Numbered from the stretch's first letter, positions 18,931 through 29,246 are shown. The stretch: DNA of 64,000 nucleotides from Pseudomonas sp. R76 (GCF_009834565.1 NZ_CP019428.1:6634001-6698000); one strand, 5' to 3'. The notes: a model not told the origin generated them from the sequence alone. Numbers and translations are program-made.

Positions 18931-21580
18931 AATCAGTCGCGCCGCACTGTTCGGCAAACTCAACAGCGTGGCCTACAAGGCCATCGAAGCCGCCACCGTG
19001 TTCTGCAAACTGCGGGGCAACCCGTATGTAGAACTGGCCCACTGGTTTCACCAGTTGCTGCAACTGCAGGACTCGGACCTGCACCGCATCATCCGCCAGT
19101 TCAACGTCGAGCCCGCACGCCTGGCCCGTGACCTGACCGAAGCGCTGGACCGCCTGCCACGCGGCTCGACCTCGATTACCGACCTGTCCTCCCATGTGGA
19201 AGAAGCCGTGGAACGCGGTTGGGTCTACGGCAGCCTGATGTTCGGCGAGAGCCAGGTGCGCACCGGTTATCTGGTGTTGGGTATTTTGAAGACCCCAAGC
19301 CTGCGTCATGCATTGCTGGGCTTGTCGTCCGAGTTCGACAAAATCAAAGCTGAAGCCCTGAGCGAACGCTTTGATGAATACGTCGGTGATTCGCCCGAGA
19401 ATGCCTTGAGTGCCAGCGATGGTTTCAACGCGGGCGCCGTTCCAGGCGAAGCCAGCGGTGCGATGGCGCCGAGCGCGATGGGCAAGCAGGAAGCGCTCAA
19501 GCGCTTTACGGTCGACCTGACCGAACAGGCGCGCAGCGGCAAGCTCGACCCCATCGTTGGCCGTGATGAAGAGATCCGCCAACTGGTGGATATCCTGATG
19601 CGTCGACGCCAGAACAACCCGATCCTCACCGGTGAAGCCGGTGTGGGCAAGACCGCTGTGGTCGAAGGTTTCGCCCTGCGCATCGTCGCCGGTGACGTGC
19701 CGCCTGCGCTCAAAGACGTGGAGCTGCGCAGCCTCGATGTGGGCCTGCTGCAAGCCGGCGCCAGCATGAAAGGCGAGTTCGAACAGCGTCTGCGCCAGGT
19801 CATTGAAGACGTGCAGGCCTCGCCCAAGCCGATCATCCTGTTTATCGACGAGGCCCACACGCTGGTGGGTGCCGGTGGCGCCGCCGGGACGGGGGATGCG
19901 GCCAACTTGCTCAAGCCGGCTTTGGCCCGTGGCACCTTGCGCACCGTGGCCGCGACCACCTGGGCCGAGTATAAAAAGCACATCGAAAAAGACCCGGCCC
20001 TGACTCGCCGCTTCCAGGTGGTGCAAGTTGCCGAACCGTCGGAAGACAAAGCGCTGCTGATGATGCGCGGCGTGGCCTCGACCATGGAAAAACACCACCA
20101 GGTGCAGATCCTTGATGAAGCCCTGGAAGCCTCGGTGAAGCTGTCGCACCGCTACATTCCGGCGCGCCAGCTGCCGGATAAATCCGTGAGTTTGCTGGAC
20201 ACCGCCTGCGCCCGCGTCGCCATCAGCCTGCACGCGGTGCCAGCCGAAGTGGACGACAGCCGCCGTCGTATCGAAGCGCTGGAAACCGAGCTGCAAATCA
20301 TCGCCCGCGAGCATGCCATCGGCATCGCGATTGGTGCCCGCCAAACCAACAGCGAAGCCTTGCTGACGGCCGAACGCGAGCGCCTGGCAACCTTGGAAAG
20401 CCGTTGGGCTGAAGAAAAAACCCTCGTCGACGAACTGTTGGCTACTCGCGCAACCTTGCGTGAAAAAGCAGGCGTGGTGGACAGCGGCAACGATGAATTA
20501 CGCGCACAGCTTGTGGACCTGCAACAACGCCTCACCGCCCTGCAAGGCGAAACCCCGCTGATTCTGCCGACCGTGGATTACCAGGCCGTGGCCTCGGTGG
20601 TCGCCGACTGGACCGGCATTCCGGTGGGCCGCATGGCGCGCAACGAACTGGAGACGGTGCTCAACCTCGACCAGCACCTGAAAAAACGCATCATCGGCCA
20701 GGACCACGCCCTGCAGATGATCGCCAAGCGTATCCAGACATCCCGCGCCGGCCTCGACAACCCGAGCAAGCCGATTGGTGTGTTCATGCTCGCCGGCACC
20801 TCGGGTGTGGGCAAGACCGAAACCGCCCTGGCCCTGGCCGAAGCGATGTACGGCGGTGAGCAGAACGTGATCACCATCAACATGAGCGAGTTCCAGGAGG
20901 CCCATACCGTGTCGACGCTCAAGGGCGCACCACCGGGCTATATCGGCTACGGCGAAGGCGGCGTGCTGACCGAAGCGGTACGGCGCAAACCCTACAGCGT
21001 GGTGCTGCTGGACGAGGTGGAAAAAGCCCACCCGGACGTGCATGAGATCTTCTTCCAGGTGTTCGACAAGGGCGTGATGGAAGACGGCGAAGGCCGGGTG
21101 ATCGACTTCAAGAACACGCTGATTCTGCTGACTACCAACGCCGGCACCGAGCTGATTTCCCAGGTCTGCAAAGACCCGGCGAACATTCCCGAGCCGGAAG
21201 AAATCGCCAAGGCGTTGCGCCAGCCGCTGTTGGAGATTTTCCCACCGGCATTGCTTGGTCGCCTGGTGACGATTCCGTACTACCCGCTCAGCGATGAGAT
21301 GCTCAAGGCGATCACTCGCCTGCAACTGAACCGCATCAAAAAACGCGTGGAAACTACGCACAAAGTCGCTTTCGACTACGACGATGCTGTGGTCGATTTA
21401 ATCGTTTCGCGCTGCACCGAAACCGAAAGCGGTGGCCGCATGATCGACACCATCCTGACCAACAGCCTGCTGCCGGACATGAGCCGTGAGTTCCTCACGC
21501 GCATGCTCGAAGGCAAGGCACTGGCGGGCGTGCGGATCAGCAGCCGGGATAATGAATTGCACTACGACTTCAGCGATTGA
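18923..21580 (+). CDS. clpV: T6SS sheath-disassembly AAA+ ATPase ClpV (TssH)
   Basis: 885 residues. A Clp N-domain (residues ~1-160) is followed by two AAA+ modules. The first has Walker A GEAGVGKT and Walker B FIDEAH; the second has GTSGVGKT and LLDEVEKAHP. A ClpB/V-type middle region lies between them and a ClpB D2-small domain ends the protein. ClpV extracts TssC from contracted sheaths for recycling. With no tagJ in the cluster, recognition probably relies on the TssC N-terminal helix alone (inference). Confidence 0.97.
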   Translation: MGEISRAALFGKLNSVAYKAIEAATVFCKLRGNPYVELAHWFHQLLQLQDSDLHRIIRQFNVEPARLARDLTEALDRLPRGSTSITDLSSHVEEAVERGWVYGSLMFGESQVRTGYLVLGILKTPSLRHALLGLSSEFDKIKAEALSERFDEYVGDSPENALSASDGFNAGAVPGEASGAMAPSAMGKQEALKRFTVDLTEQARSGKLDPIVGRDEEIRQLVDILMRRRQNNPILTGEAGVGKTAVVEGFALRIVAGDVPPALKDVELRSLDVGLLQAGASMKGEFEQRLRQVIEDVQASPKPIILFIDEAHTLVGAGGAAGTGDAANLLKPALARGTLRTVAATTWAEYKKHIEKDPALTRRFQVVQVAEPSEDKALLMMRGVASTMEKHHQVQILDEALEASVKLSHRYIPARQLPDKSVSLLDTACARVAISLHAVPAEVDDSRRRIEALETELQIIAREHAIGIAIGARQTNSEALLTAERERLATLESRWAEEKTLVDELLATRATLREKAGVVDSGNDELRAQLVDLQQRLTALQGETPLILPTVDYQAVASVVADWTGIPVGRMARNELETVLNLDQHLKKRIIGQDHALQMIAKRIQTSRAGLDNPSKPIGVFMLAGTSGVGKTETALALAEAMYGGEQNVITINMSEFQEAHTVSTLKGAPPGYIGYGEGGVLTEAVRRKPYSVVLLDEVEKAHPDVHEIFFQVFDKGVMEDGEGRVIDFKNTLILLTTNAGTELISQVCKDPANIPEPEEIAKALRQPLLEIFPPALLGRLVTIPYYPLSDEMLKAITRLQLNRIKKRVETTHKVAFDYDDAVVDLIVSRCTETESGGRMIDTILTNSLLPDMSREFLTRMLEGKALAGVRISSRDNELHYDFSD

Positions 21581-21603
21581 ACTGACGGATCACAGTCAAA
21601 ACT

Positions 21604-21692
21604 GTGGGAGCGGGCTTGCTCGCGAAGGCGGTAAATCAGTCACCGAATGCATCAACTGACACACCGCCTTCGCGAGCAAGCCCGCTCCCACA
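21604..21692. repeat. REP doublet (REPIN-like)
   Basis: Near-perfect inverted pair in the clpV-vgrG gap. The left arm starts TGTGGGAGCGGGCTTGCTCG and the right arm mirrors it with an extended CGCCTTCGCGAGCAAGCCCG stem. It separates the structural operon from the effector module and could form a long hairpin at the end of the clpV transcript. Confidence 0.9.
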
Positions 21693-21728
21693 TTTGGATT
21701 GAGTTCCTTCAGTTATTAGGGTTAACCG

Positions 21729-23669
21729 ATGCTATTCAACCAAGCCTCACGCCTGGCCAAGATCACCAGCCCGCTCGGGCCGGATGTGCTGTTGCTCAAT
21801 GAAATGGGCGGCGGCGAAGAGCTGGGCAGGCTGTTCAACTATGAGCTGCAACTGACGTCGCTGGACGCCAACATTGACCTCAACCAGTTGCTCGGCAAGC
21901 CCATGAGCGTCGGCCTGCAACTGGCGGACGGTGGCGAGCGGCACTTCCACGGTATCGTCGCGCGTTGCAGCCAGAACATCGACCAGGGCCAGTTCGCCAG
22001 TTATCAGGTGACGCTGCGCCCGTGGTTCTGGTTGCTCAGCCGCACCTCCGATTGCCGGATTTTCCAGAACCTGAGCATCCCGCAGATCATCAAGCAGGTG
22101 TTCCGCGACCTGGGCTTTTCCGACTTCGAAGATGCCCTGAGCCGCCCGTACCGCGAGTGGGAATACTGCGTGCAGTACCGCGAGACCAGCTTCGATTTCG
22201 TCAGCCGCTTGATGGAACAGGAAGGCATTTACTACTTCTTCCGCCATGAACAGGACCGCCATGTGCTGGTGCTGGCCGACGCCTACGGCGCCCACACCAC
22301 GGTGCCGGGCTATGCGTCGATTCCGTACTACCCCAAGGACGAGCAGCAGCGCGAACGCGACCATATGCACAACTGGCACCTGGCGCACGAAGTACAGCCG
22401 GGCTCGCTGGAGCTCAACGACTACGACTTCCAGCGCCCCAGCGCCAGCATCGATGTGCGTTCAGCCATGCCACGCCCGCACACCGCTGGCGACTACCCGC
22501 TGTACGACTACCCCGGCACCTATGTGCAAAGTGAAGACGGCGAACACTACGCACGCACGCGCATCGAAGCCTTGCAAACCCTGCATGAGCAAATCGAGTT
22601 CAGCGGCAACGCCCGTGGCCTGGGCTCGGGTCATTTGTTCAGCCTCACCGGCTTCAGTCGCCAGGACCAGAACCGCGAATACCTGATCGTCGGCTGCCGC
22701 TATTACATCACCCAGGAAAGCCTGGAGAGCGGCGGCGGTTCGGGTTCGGCGCAGTTCGAAAGCAGCCTCACCTGCATCGACGCCCAACAGAGCTTCCGCC
22801 CGCTGGCGAACACACACAGGCCCATCGTCAAAGGCCCGCAGACCGCATTGGTGGTCGGCCCCAAAGGCGAAGAAATCTGGACCGACCAGTACGGCCGCGT
22901 CAAGGTGCACTTCTACTGGGACCGCCACGACCAATCCAACGAAAACAGCTCGTGCTGGATTCGTGTATCGCAATCCTGGGCCGGTAAAAATTGGGGCTCG
23001 ATGCAGATACCACGCATCGGCCAGGAAGTGATTGTGAGCTTCCTTGAGGGTGACCCGGACCGGCCAATCATCACTGGCCGCGTGTACAACGCCGAGCAAA
23101 CGGTGCCTTACGACCTGCCGGAAAACGCCACCCAGAGCGGCATGAAAAGCCGCTCGAGCAAGGGCGGCACGCCGGCCAACTTCAATGAAATCCGCATGGA
23201 GGACAAGAAGGGGTTGGAGCAGTTGTACATCCATGCCGAGAGGAATCAGGACATCGTGGTGGAGGTGGATGAAAGCCACTCGGTGGGGCATGACCGCAAT
23301 AAGAGCATTGGGCACAACGAGACGGTGACGATTGGGAATAACCGCCTGCGCATCGTCAAGCAGGAGGACATTCTCTCGGTGGGCCAAAGGAAGACCGACA
23401 GCATCAGCCAGAGCTACGTGATTGAAGTGGGCGAGAACCTGCGGCTGGTCTGCGGCGAAAGCATTCTGGAGTTGAATGCCAGCGGGCAGATCAACCTCAC
23501 GGGTGTGAACATCAGTTTCTATGCCAGCGGCGATGCCGAGTTTAATACCGGCGGCCTCCTGCACCTGAACAACGGCGGTGGCCCGGGCGCCACACCCGAT
23601 GGTCAAGGCCAGAAAGCCAGCATCGACGCCAACATCAAAGCCGCGTTCCCCACGCCTAAAAGCTCCTGA
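21729..23669 (+). CDS. vgrG: T6SS spike protein VgrG (TssI)
   Basis: 646 residues. The gp27-like N-terminal region (FNYELQLTSLDANIDLNQLLGKP; YREWEYCVQYRETSFDFVSRLMEQEGIYYFF) is followed by the gp5 OB fold (EIWTDQYGRVKVHFYWDR, SCWIRVSQSWAGKNWG) and a beta-helix needle. No extra enzymatic C-terminal domain is evident; the tail after residue ~600 is short and Gly/Asn-rich. The trimer tips the Hcp tube and carries the PAAR domain of the Rhs effector encoded two genes downstream. Confidence 0.97.
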   Translation: MLFNQASRLAKITSPLGPDVLLLNEMGGGEELGRLFNYELQLTSLDANIDLNQLLGKPMSVGLQLADGGERHFHGIVARCSQNIDQGQFASYQVTLRPWFWLLSRTSDCRIFQNLSIPQIIKQVFRDLGFSDFEDALSRPYREWEYCVQYRETSFDFVSRLMEQEGIYYFFRHEQDRHVLVLADAYGAHTTVPGYASIPYYPKDEQQRERDHMHNWHLAHEVQPGSLELNDYDFQRPSASIDVRSAMPRPHTAGDYPLYDYPGTYVQSEDGEHYARTRIEALQTLHEQIEFSGNARGLGSGHLFSLTGFSRQDQNREYLIVGCRYYITQESLESGGGSGSAQFESSLTCIDAQQSFRPLANTHRPIVKGPQTALVVGPKGEEIWTDQYGRVKVHFYWDRHDQSNENSSCWIRVSQSWAGKNWGSMQIPRIGQEVIVSFLEGDPDRPIITGRVYNAEQTVPYDLPENATQSGMKSRSSKGGTPANFNEIRMEDKKGLEQLYIHAERNQDIVVEVDESHSVGHDRNKSIGHNETVTIGNNRLRIVKQEDILSVGQRKTDSISQSYVIEVGENLRLVCGESILELNASGQINLTGVNISFYASGDAEFNTGGLLHLNNGGGPGATPDGQGQKASIDANIKAAFPTPKSS

Positions 23670-23684
23670 CGAGACCTGTTTGCC

Positions 23685-24119
23685 ATGACGTACCGAATCA
23701 ACGAATTTCAGTTCCAGCTGCCGGCCGCAGAGTTGCAGGACGCAACGATCAATATCCTCAAGTTCCCGGAACTGGGCACCTCCCTGATCATCAGCCGCAG
23801 CCTGCTCGCCGAAGGCGAAACCCTGCACAGCAACTTCGACGACCAGCTCAAGCGTCTGGAAAAACAGGTGCAGGACTTGCGTTGCCAACCGAGCGTTACC
23901 GTGCGCTTGGGCGCGGCTCAAGAGGTGGAAGGTATCGAGTTGCGCAGCCAGTTCAACAAGGGCAATGACAAGGTGTTCCAGTATCAGTTGGCGCTGGTGT
24001 TGCCGGGTACGCGCAAGATGCTCGCCTTGAGTTATGTAAAGGCCGAAAAACTCGGGGAAGCCGAGGCAGCGCACTGGGCGACGATTAAAAATTCGCTGTC
24101 GTTTGACGCTATTTCTTGA
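23685..24119 (+). CDS. Eag-type effector chaperone (DUF1795/EagR family)
   Basis: 144 residues beginning MTYRINEFQFQLPAAELQDATINILKF and with DFDDQLKRLEKQVQDL-like helices, consistent with the DUF1795/DcrB-like Eag family. Eag chaperones bind the N-terminal transmembrane segments of PAAR-Rhs effectors and help load them onto VgrG. The placement between vgrG and an rhs gene with prePAAR and two hydrophobic helices is exactly that context. It lies 15 nt after vgrG and 12 nt before rhs. Family call from sequence and neighbourhood. Confidence 0.88.
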   Translation: MTYRINEFQFQLPAAELQDATINILKFPELGTSLIISRSLLAEGETLHSNFDDQLKRLEKQVQDLRCQPSVTVRLGAAQEVEGIELRSQFNKGNDKVFQYQLALVLPGTRKMLALSYVKAEKLGEAEAAHWATIKNSLSFDAIS

Positions 24120-24131
24120 TGAGCTGCCTGC

Positions 24132-27100
24132 ATGTCTGACGCGTTATGGGCAGCCCGGATGGGCGATGCGCTCTCCCACACTTCGATGATGGCGGACATC
24201 CTTGGCGGTGTGCTGGAAGTGGCGGCCAATATCGCGATCACGGCGGTGGCGACGGCTGCCGTGGTTGCTGCCACCGGCATTACCGTGGTCACCGGTGGCC
24301 TCGGCTGCTTTCTGCTGGGTGCGGTGGTGGGCACGATTGTTGGCCTGGCCATGAGCAAAAGTGGCGCGGACAAAGGGCTGACCAAGATATGTGATGCCTT
24401 CAGTAACGCCCTGTTTCCGCCCACGGTGCAGGCGAATATTCTCACCGGGTCCACCAATACGCTGACCAACAACATTCCCGCCGCCCGCGCGGCTGGGGCG
24501 ATCAGCTCCCATGTCACCCCGGCCGGCACTGAGCTGGAAGAAGCCAAGCCCGAGCCGGAAGCCAGTTACCTGGATATGGCCGCAGGTTTCTTCTCGCAGA
24601 TGTGGCGCCCCACCGTCGCGACGCCCGCGCCGGGCGCCGTGCCAAAACCGCTGGACCTGGTGGTGTGCATGAAGCACCCGCCAATGCCGCCGCAGTTTCT
24701 GGCCGAGGGTTCGGAAAAGGTCACTATCAACGGCCAACCCGCCGTGCGCAGTGGTGATCGCAGTACCTGCGACGCGACGGTGGTGTCGTCCGGCTTGATC
24801 TCATCCAACGTGGCCATCGGCGGCGGCTCGGTGGTGGTGCGTGAAATTCGCAGCGGCAAGACGCCCGGAGTCGGGCTGGCGGTTACAGCGCTGTTGATGC
24901 TCAAGGGTGGCAAGGGCAAGTTCTTCAGCAAGTTGCCGTGCATGTTGGTCAGCGGCGCGACCTCGATGGCCATCAGCAGCGCCATGGGCGCTGCGGCCAA
25001 CGCCGCGATGGGCTCGTCGAATCCGGTGCATGCTGCGACGGGCGCAAAGGTCTTGGGCGGTGTCGACGACCTGGATTTTGTGCTGCCGGGTATCCTCCCG
25101 ATTGACTGGCAGCGCTTCTACAACAGCCGCGATGAACGCCAGGGCAGCCTGTTTGGCGTCGGCTGGAGCGTGGCCTACGAAGTGTGCGTCGACATTCAGC
25201 CGCATCCCGAGGGCGGCGAAACGCTCGTGTATACCGACGAGCAGGGCCGGCCCATCGACATGGGCTCGATTCCATTGGGCGGCGCGGTGTTCAGCGCCGG
25301 TGAAGGGCTTGCGGTGCGGCGACACCTCAACGGGCAATTGCTGATCGAAAGCGACGACGGCATGTACCGTTTGTTCGAAGCTGCTCCAGCAGACCCGTCG
25401 CGACTGCGTCTGACCCAACTGGGTGATCGTAACGACAACCGCATCTACCTCGACTATGACGAAACCGGCCACTTGGTGCGACTGCGCGATACGTTCGATC
25501 TGGTTCAGGTTGAGCTGATTCGTGATCAGGGTCATGTGGCTCATATTGAGCGCCTCTACCCGGATCAACGTCGCGAAGTGCTCGTGAGCTACGGCTACGA
25601 CGCGGCGGGCAATCTCGCGCAAGTGCGTGATGCAACAGATCAAGTCCAGCGGCGCTTCGTCTACGATGCCGGGCGCCGAATGGTGGAACATCAATTGCCC
25701 ACCGGATTGCGCTGTTTCTATGAGTGGGCACTGGTTGAAGGCCTGGAATGGCGCGTGGTCAGGCATTGGACCGATGAGGGCGACGCTTACCAGTTCGACT
25801 ATGACCTGCAGGGTGGCTTAACGCGCATCACCGATGGCCTGCAGCGCGTGAGTACGCGGTACTGGAACACTCAGCACCAGATCATTCAATACAGCGACAA
25901 CCTCGGCCAGACTTGGCTGTTCGAATGGAACGATGAGCGCCAATTACTCAGCGCCACTGATCCGCAAGGCGGGCGTTATGCCTACAGCTACGACGAAAGC
26001 GGCAACCTGATCGGCGAAACCGACCCGCTGGGCCGCAGCGATTCGACGTTGTGGCTGGAGCACTGGGCATTGCCATTGGTGGAAACCGACGCCGCCGACA
26101 ACAGCTGGCAGTATCGCTACGACTCGCGCGGCAACTGCATCGCCGAGACCGACCCGCTGGGCTATATCACCCGCTACCGCTATGACGCCCACGGCCAGAT
26201 CGTGGAGATTGTCGACGCCACCGGCAAAAGCAAAAAGCTGCGCTGGAATGCATTCGGGCAACTGGTCGAGCATATCGATTGCTCGGGTTATCCAACGCGG
26301 TTCGGCTACGACGACCGTGGCTATTTGCAGGTCATCACTGATGCCTTGGGTGAACGCACGCAGTTCAGCTATGACGCCCAGGGGCGTTTGCTCAGCAGCC
26401 AATTACCGGATGGACGCACCGAGCAGTATCAGCGCGACGCCAGTGGGCAGTTGGTGGGCTACACCGATCCCGCCGGGCACACCACGCTCTACCAACACAA
26501 CCGGCGCGGCCAGGTACGCCAGCGCACCGATGCCCATGGTCGACAGGTGCAGTTTGGGTATGACAACTATGGGCGGTTGCAGGCGCTGGTCAACGAGAAC
26601 GGTGAAAGCTATCGGTTCGCATGGGATGCAGGGGATCGGCTGACCGAGCAGCAAGACCTCGACGGCAGCGCCAAGCGCTACGACTACGACGTGCTCGACA
26701 ACATCACCGCGGTGACTGCGATTCCAGCGCCTTACGGCAATGGCCTCGCGGTGGTCCCGGAGACGCCACCGGCGCCTATCGTTCACCGGCTGGAGCGCGA
26801 TGCGGTTGGTCGGCTGGTGGCCAAAACCACCGACGATGGCCGCACCGACTACAGCTACGATGCGGTCGATCAGCTCACAGCCGTCACCTTCACCGACCTG
26901 CAGGGCAATGCCCAAGCCTTGGCTTTCGCCTACGACGCTGTTGGCCAGTTGCTCGCCGAACAGAGTGCCGGCGGCAACCTGCAATACCACTACGACGAAC
27001 TCGGCAACCTGATCCAGACCCACCTGCCGGACGGCCGCTGGCTCAACCGCTTGTACTACGGCAGCGGCCATTTGCACCAGATCAACCTGGACGGCCAGGT

Positions 27101-28520
27101 GATCAGCGATTTCGAACGCGACCGCCTGCACCGCGAAGTACTGCGCACCCAAGGCCAACTCAGCACCCGCAGCGAATACGACCGCAGCGGCCGCCTGCGC
27201 TCACGCCAACGCCGCCTGAACAGCCAGCCATCGCTGATGCCCGCAGCGGCGCAAAAGCAGTTCGAGTACGACCCCGCCGACAACCTGATCGGCAAACTCG
27301 ACCAACAACCCACCGCGCAACATCGCCAATTGCTGCACTACGACGCCACCGGCCGCATCATCGCCAGCCAGGACAGCCTGCACGGCCAGCGCGAAACCTT
27401 CGCCTATGACGCTGCCGCCAACCTGCTGGACGGCCCGCAAGCGGGCGCCGGGTTGGTGGTGCATAACAAGCTACTGACGTATCAGGACAAGCGTTATCGC
27501 TACGATGCGTTTGGGCGGATGATCGAGAAGCGCAGCGCCAAGCGCGGTGTGCAGCGGTTTGCGTATGACGCGGAAAGTCGGTTGGTTGAAGTGCGCAATG
27601 AAAACGGCAGTGTGGTCAGGATGGCGTATGACCCGCTGGGACGGCGGGTTGAGAAAACCGAGCATGGCAGTGATGGGTATCCCCTCGGAGAAACCCGGTT
27701 CATGTGGGATGGGCTGCGGTTATTGCAGGAGCATAAACACAGCCAGACCAGCCTGTACGTCTATGAAGATGAGGGCTACCAGCCTCTGGCTCGCATCGAC
27801 GGTGCCGGGCCGTTGCAGAAGATTCGTTACTACCACAACGATCTGAATGGGTTACCGGAGCAATTGACCGAGGCTGATGGGCACACGCTCTGGCAAGCGA
27901 CTTATCGGGTGTCGGGCAACACGCTGGAAGAGGTGCGCGAGCCTTATTACATTGAAGAGCAGAACCTGAGATTTCAGGGGCAGTATTTGGACCGGGAGAC
28001 GGGGCTTCATTTCAATACGTTCAGGTTTTATGATCCGGAGATAGGGAGATTCACGAGTCCAGATCCGATCAGTTTGCTGGGTGGCATCAATCTGTACCAA
28101 TACGCACCAAACCCAATCACATGGGTCGATCCATGGGGCTTATTTAATTGGAACTACAAAAACATGCCTGGAATCGATGGATTCCAAAAGCACCATATTA
28201 TTCCTCAATCGCTGGCCGATCATCCTGCTCTGAAAAAGGCTGGATTCGACATACACAAAACCTCCAACATCATTTACTTGCCTACCGAAGAGGGCAAGAG
28301 CAAATATCGCACCATTCACAAAGGCTCACATCCGGGTTACAACAAAGCTGTTCGGGCGCAACTCAATGAAATATCCATTGCAGGCAAGGCTGGAAAGTGG
28401 AAAAAAGCCCAGTACGCACAGGCTGTGAAGCAGGTTGTCAGCTCTCAAAGGTCGGGGTTACGCAACGGGCGCACTCGACTGAATAAAAACTCAACTCAAG
28501 CAGGTCGCTGCGGGAAATAA
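24132..28520 (+). CDS. rhs: PAAR-Rhs T6SS effector with C-terminal AHH/HNH-type nuclease toxin
   Basis: 1,462 residues. A prePAAR-like N-terminus (AARMGDALSHT) is followed by two hydrophobic segments (~24-48 and 53-75), which the Eag chaperone should bind. A PAAR domain (~175-240; CMKHPPMPP, SGDRSTCDA) leads to a long array of YD repeats (~330-1330) ending in the Rhs core (SPDPISLLGGINLYQYAP) and the DPWGL processing site at ~1333-1337. The 125-residue tip is AT-richer than the core. It shows KHHIIPQSL, LPTEEG and HKGSHPGYN, matching the AHH branch of HNH/Endo VII nucleases, so a DNase is likely. An immunity gene follows after 1 nt. Confidence 0.93.
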   Translation: MSDALWAARMGDALSHTSMMADILGGVLEVAANIAITAVATAAVVAATGITVVTGGLGCFLLGAVVGTIVGLAMSKSGADKGLTKICDAFSNALFPPTVQANILTGSTNTLTNNIPAARAAGAISSHVTPAGTELEEAKPEPEASYLDMAAGFFSQMWRPTVATPAPGAVPKPLDLVVCMKHPPMPPQFLAEGSEKVTINGQPAVRSGDRSTCDATVVSSGLISSNVAIGGGSVVVREIRSGKTPGVGLAVTALLMLKGGKGKFFSKLPCMLVSGATSMAISSAMGAAANAAMGSSNPVHAATGAKVLGGVDDLDFVLPGILPIDWQRFYNSRDERQGSLFGVGWSVAYEVCVDIQPHPEGGETLVYTDEQGRPIDMGSIPLGGAVFSAGEGLAVRRHLNGQLLIESDDGMYRLFEAAPADPSRLRLTQLGDRNDNRIYLDYDETGHLVRLRDTFDLVQVELIRDQGHVAHIERLYPDQRREVLVSYGYDAAGNLAQVRDATDQVQRRFVYDAGRRMVEHQLPTGLRCFYEWALVEGLEWRVVRHWTDEGDAYQFDYDLQGGLTRITDGLQRVSTRYWNTQHQIIQYSDNLGQTWLFEWNDERQLLSATDPQGGRYAYSYDESGNLIGETDPLGRSDSTLWLEHWALPLVETDAADNSWQYRYDSRGNCIAETDPLGYITRYRYDAHGQIVEIVDATGKSKKLRWNAFGQLVEHIDCSGYPTRFGYDDRGYLQVITDALGERTQFSYDAQGRLLSSQLPDGRTEQYQRDASGQLVGYTDPAGHTTLYQHNRRGQVRQRTDAHGRQVQFGYDNYGRLQALVNENGESYRFAWDAGDRLTEQQDLDGSAKRYDYDVLDNITAVTAIPAPYGNGLAVVPETPPAPIVHRLERDAVGRLVAKTTDDGRTDYSYDAVDQLTAVTFTDLQGNAQALAFAYDAVGQLLAEQSAGGNLQYHYDELGNLIQTHLPDGRWLNRLYYGSGHLHQINLDGQVISDFERDRLHREVLRTQGQLSTRSEYDRSGRLRSRQRRLNSQPSLMPAAAQKQFEYDPADNLIGKLDQQPTAQHRQLLHYDATGRIIASQDSLHGQRETFAYDAAANLLDGPQAGAGLVVHNKLLTYQDKRYRYDAFGRMIEKRSAKRGVQRFAYDAESRLVEVRNENGSVVRMAYDPLGRRVEKTEHGSDGYPLGETRFMWDGLRLLQEHKHSQTSLYVYEDEGYQPLARIDGAGPLQKIRYYHNDLNGLPEQLTEADGHTLWQATYRVSGNTLEEVREPYYIEEQNLRFQGQYLDRETGLHFNTFRFYDPEIGRFTSPDPISLLGGINLYQYAPNPITWVDPWGLFNWNYKNMPGIDGFQKHHIIPQSLADHPALKKAGFDIHKTSNIIYLPTEEGKSKYRTIHKGSHPGYNKAVRAQLNEISIAGKAGKWKKAQYAQAVKQVVSSQRSGLRNGRTRLNKNSTQAGRCGK
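26889..28142 (+). repeat. Rhs core direct repeat, copy 1
   Basis: This part of rhs (residues ~920-1337) is repeated 2,425 nt downstream at 29314-30567 with no visible indel. Identity is very high through most of its length. It drops only in the last ~100 nt near the toxin junction (SPDPISLLGGIN versus TPDPIGLLGGFN). Confidence 0.93.
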
Positions 28521-28521
28521 T

Positions 28522-29091
28522 ATGTACCTATTGGACATCAGTGAAAGTTACTCGGAAACTTACTGGTTCAAATACGACCAGAATAATTCTCCGGACCACC
28601 TCTTGTTTATCAGTGGCGAAAAGCAATCATCCATTGCTAGCACGCCGATCTTTAGAAACAAGAAAAAGGTCAGTAAACCTCGCTTACTGTCCTTCGATCT
28701 TCTTCAAAGTGACACGCTTGAATTTGTAAGCGCGGCAATGGCCAGCGTACTACGCGAGTTCCCGGAAGACGTTCAGCTTTTCCCTGCTGACGTTTACCTC
28801 AAGGAAGAAAAGCTGGACGGTTATTATGTGTTCAATGTGATCCAGACATTGCCTTGTATTGACTTGGATAACTCTCAGCATGGCCCTATGTTTAGCTTTA
28901 TGCCCGACGGCCCTCGTACATTCACAATCCTTCAAAGTCTGCCGCCCGCTGCTTTAGGCAATCATCATATCGCTAGGGCAAAAGAAAGTTCACAACGCAT
29001 CTTCGTTTCCCAGCAGTTCAAGGAGCAGTGCGAAACTTCCCAACTTAAGGGGCTACGATTCGTAGACTGTTCCAAAGGCATTCAAGTCTGA
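28522..29091 (+). CDS. Putative immunity protein for the Rhs nuclease (Imm11/DUF1629-like)
   Basis: 189 residues, starting 1 nt after the rhs stop and with low GC relative to the core, as expected of a cognate immunity gene. It has no signal peptide, fitting neutralisation of a cytoplasmic nuclease. The C-terminal pattern SSQRIFVSQQFKEQCETSQLKGLRFVDC resembles the DUF1629/Imm11 ending, where a strand is followed by a helix and LKGxxF. This family call is a pattern match from memory and is moderate; the immunity role is inferred from position. Confidence 0.72.
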   Translation: MYLLDISESYSETYWFKYDQNNSPDHLLFISGEKQSSIASTPIFRNKKKVSKPRLLSFDLLQSDTLEFVSAAMASVLREFPEDVQLFPADVYLKEEKLDGYYVFNVIQTLPCIDLDNSQHGPMFSFMPDGPRTFTILQSLPPAALGNHHIARAKESSQRIFVSQQFKEQCETSQLKGLRFVDCSKGIQV

Positions 29092-29102
29092 ACTCCACCC
29101 AC

Positions 29103-29142
29103 AAAAAATGGGCACCCGACTCAGTCGGCGTGCCCATTTTTT
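29103..29142. terminator. Bidirectional terminator hairpin (scar copy of the HU terminator)
   Basis: AAAAAATGGGCAC and GTGCCCATTTTTT form a perfect stem with a CCGAC/GTCGG inner part. The poly-A and poly-T flanks give U-tails in both directions. It matches the terminator at 32298-32335 between imm3 and the HU gene, and is the better hairpin of the two. Confidence 0.85.
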
Positions 29143-29173
29143 CCAACCCGCCTTCCTTCAGACGGTACCGCGC

Positions 29174-29246
29174 TTACGGGTTGACGCTGTCTTTGAGCGA
29201 CTTGCCCGGCTTGAACGCAACGGTGTTCCTGGCCTTTATTTTCACC
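29174..29246 (-). pseudogene. Remnant of the 3' end of the HU gene
   Basis: Read on the minus strand this encodes KIKARNTVAFKPGKSLKDSVNP and a stop, i.e. the last ~22 residues of the HU protein at 32371-32646 with two substitutions (Ser to Arg, Phe to Ser). Flanking homology extends through the terminator, so about 150 nt (29098-29246 versus 32293-32443) are shared at roughly 90% identity by eye. It has no start and cannot be expressed as HU. It marks a duplication boundary between toxin modules. Confidence 0.9.
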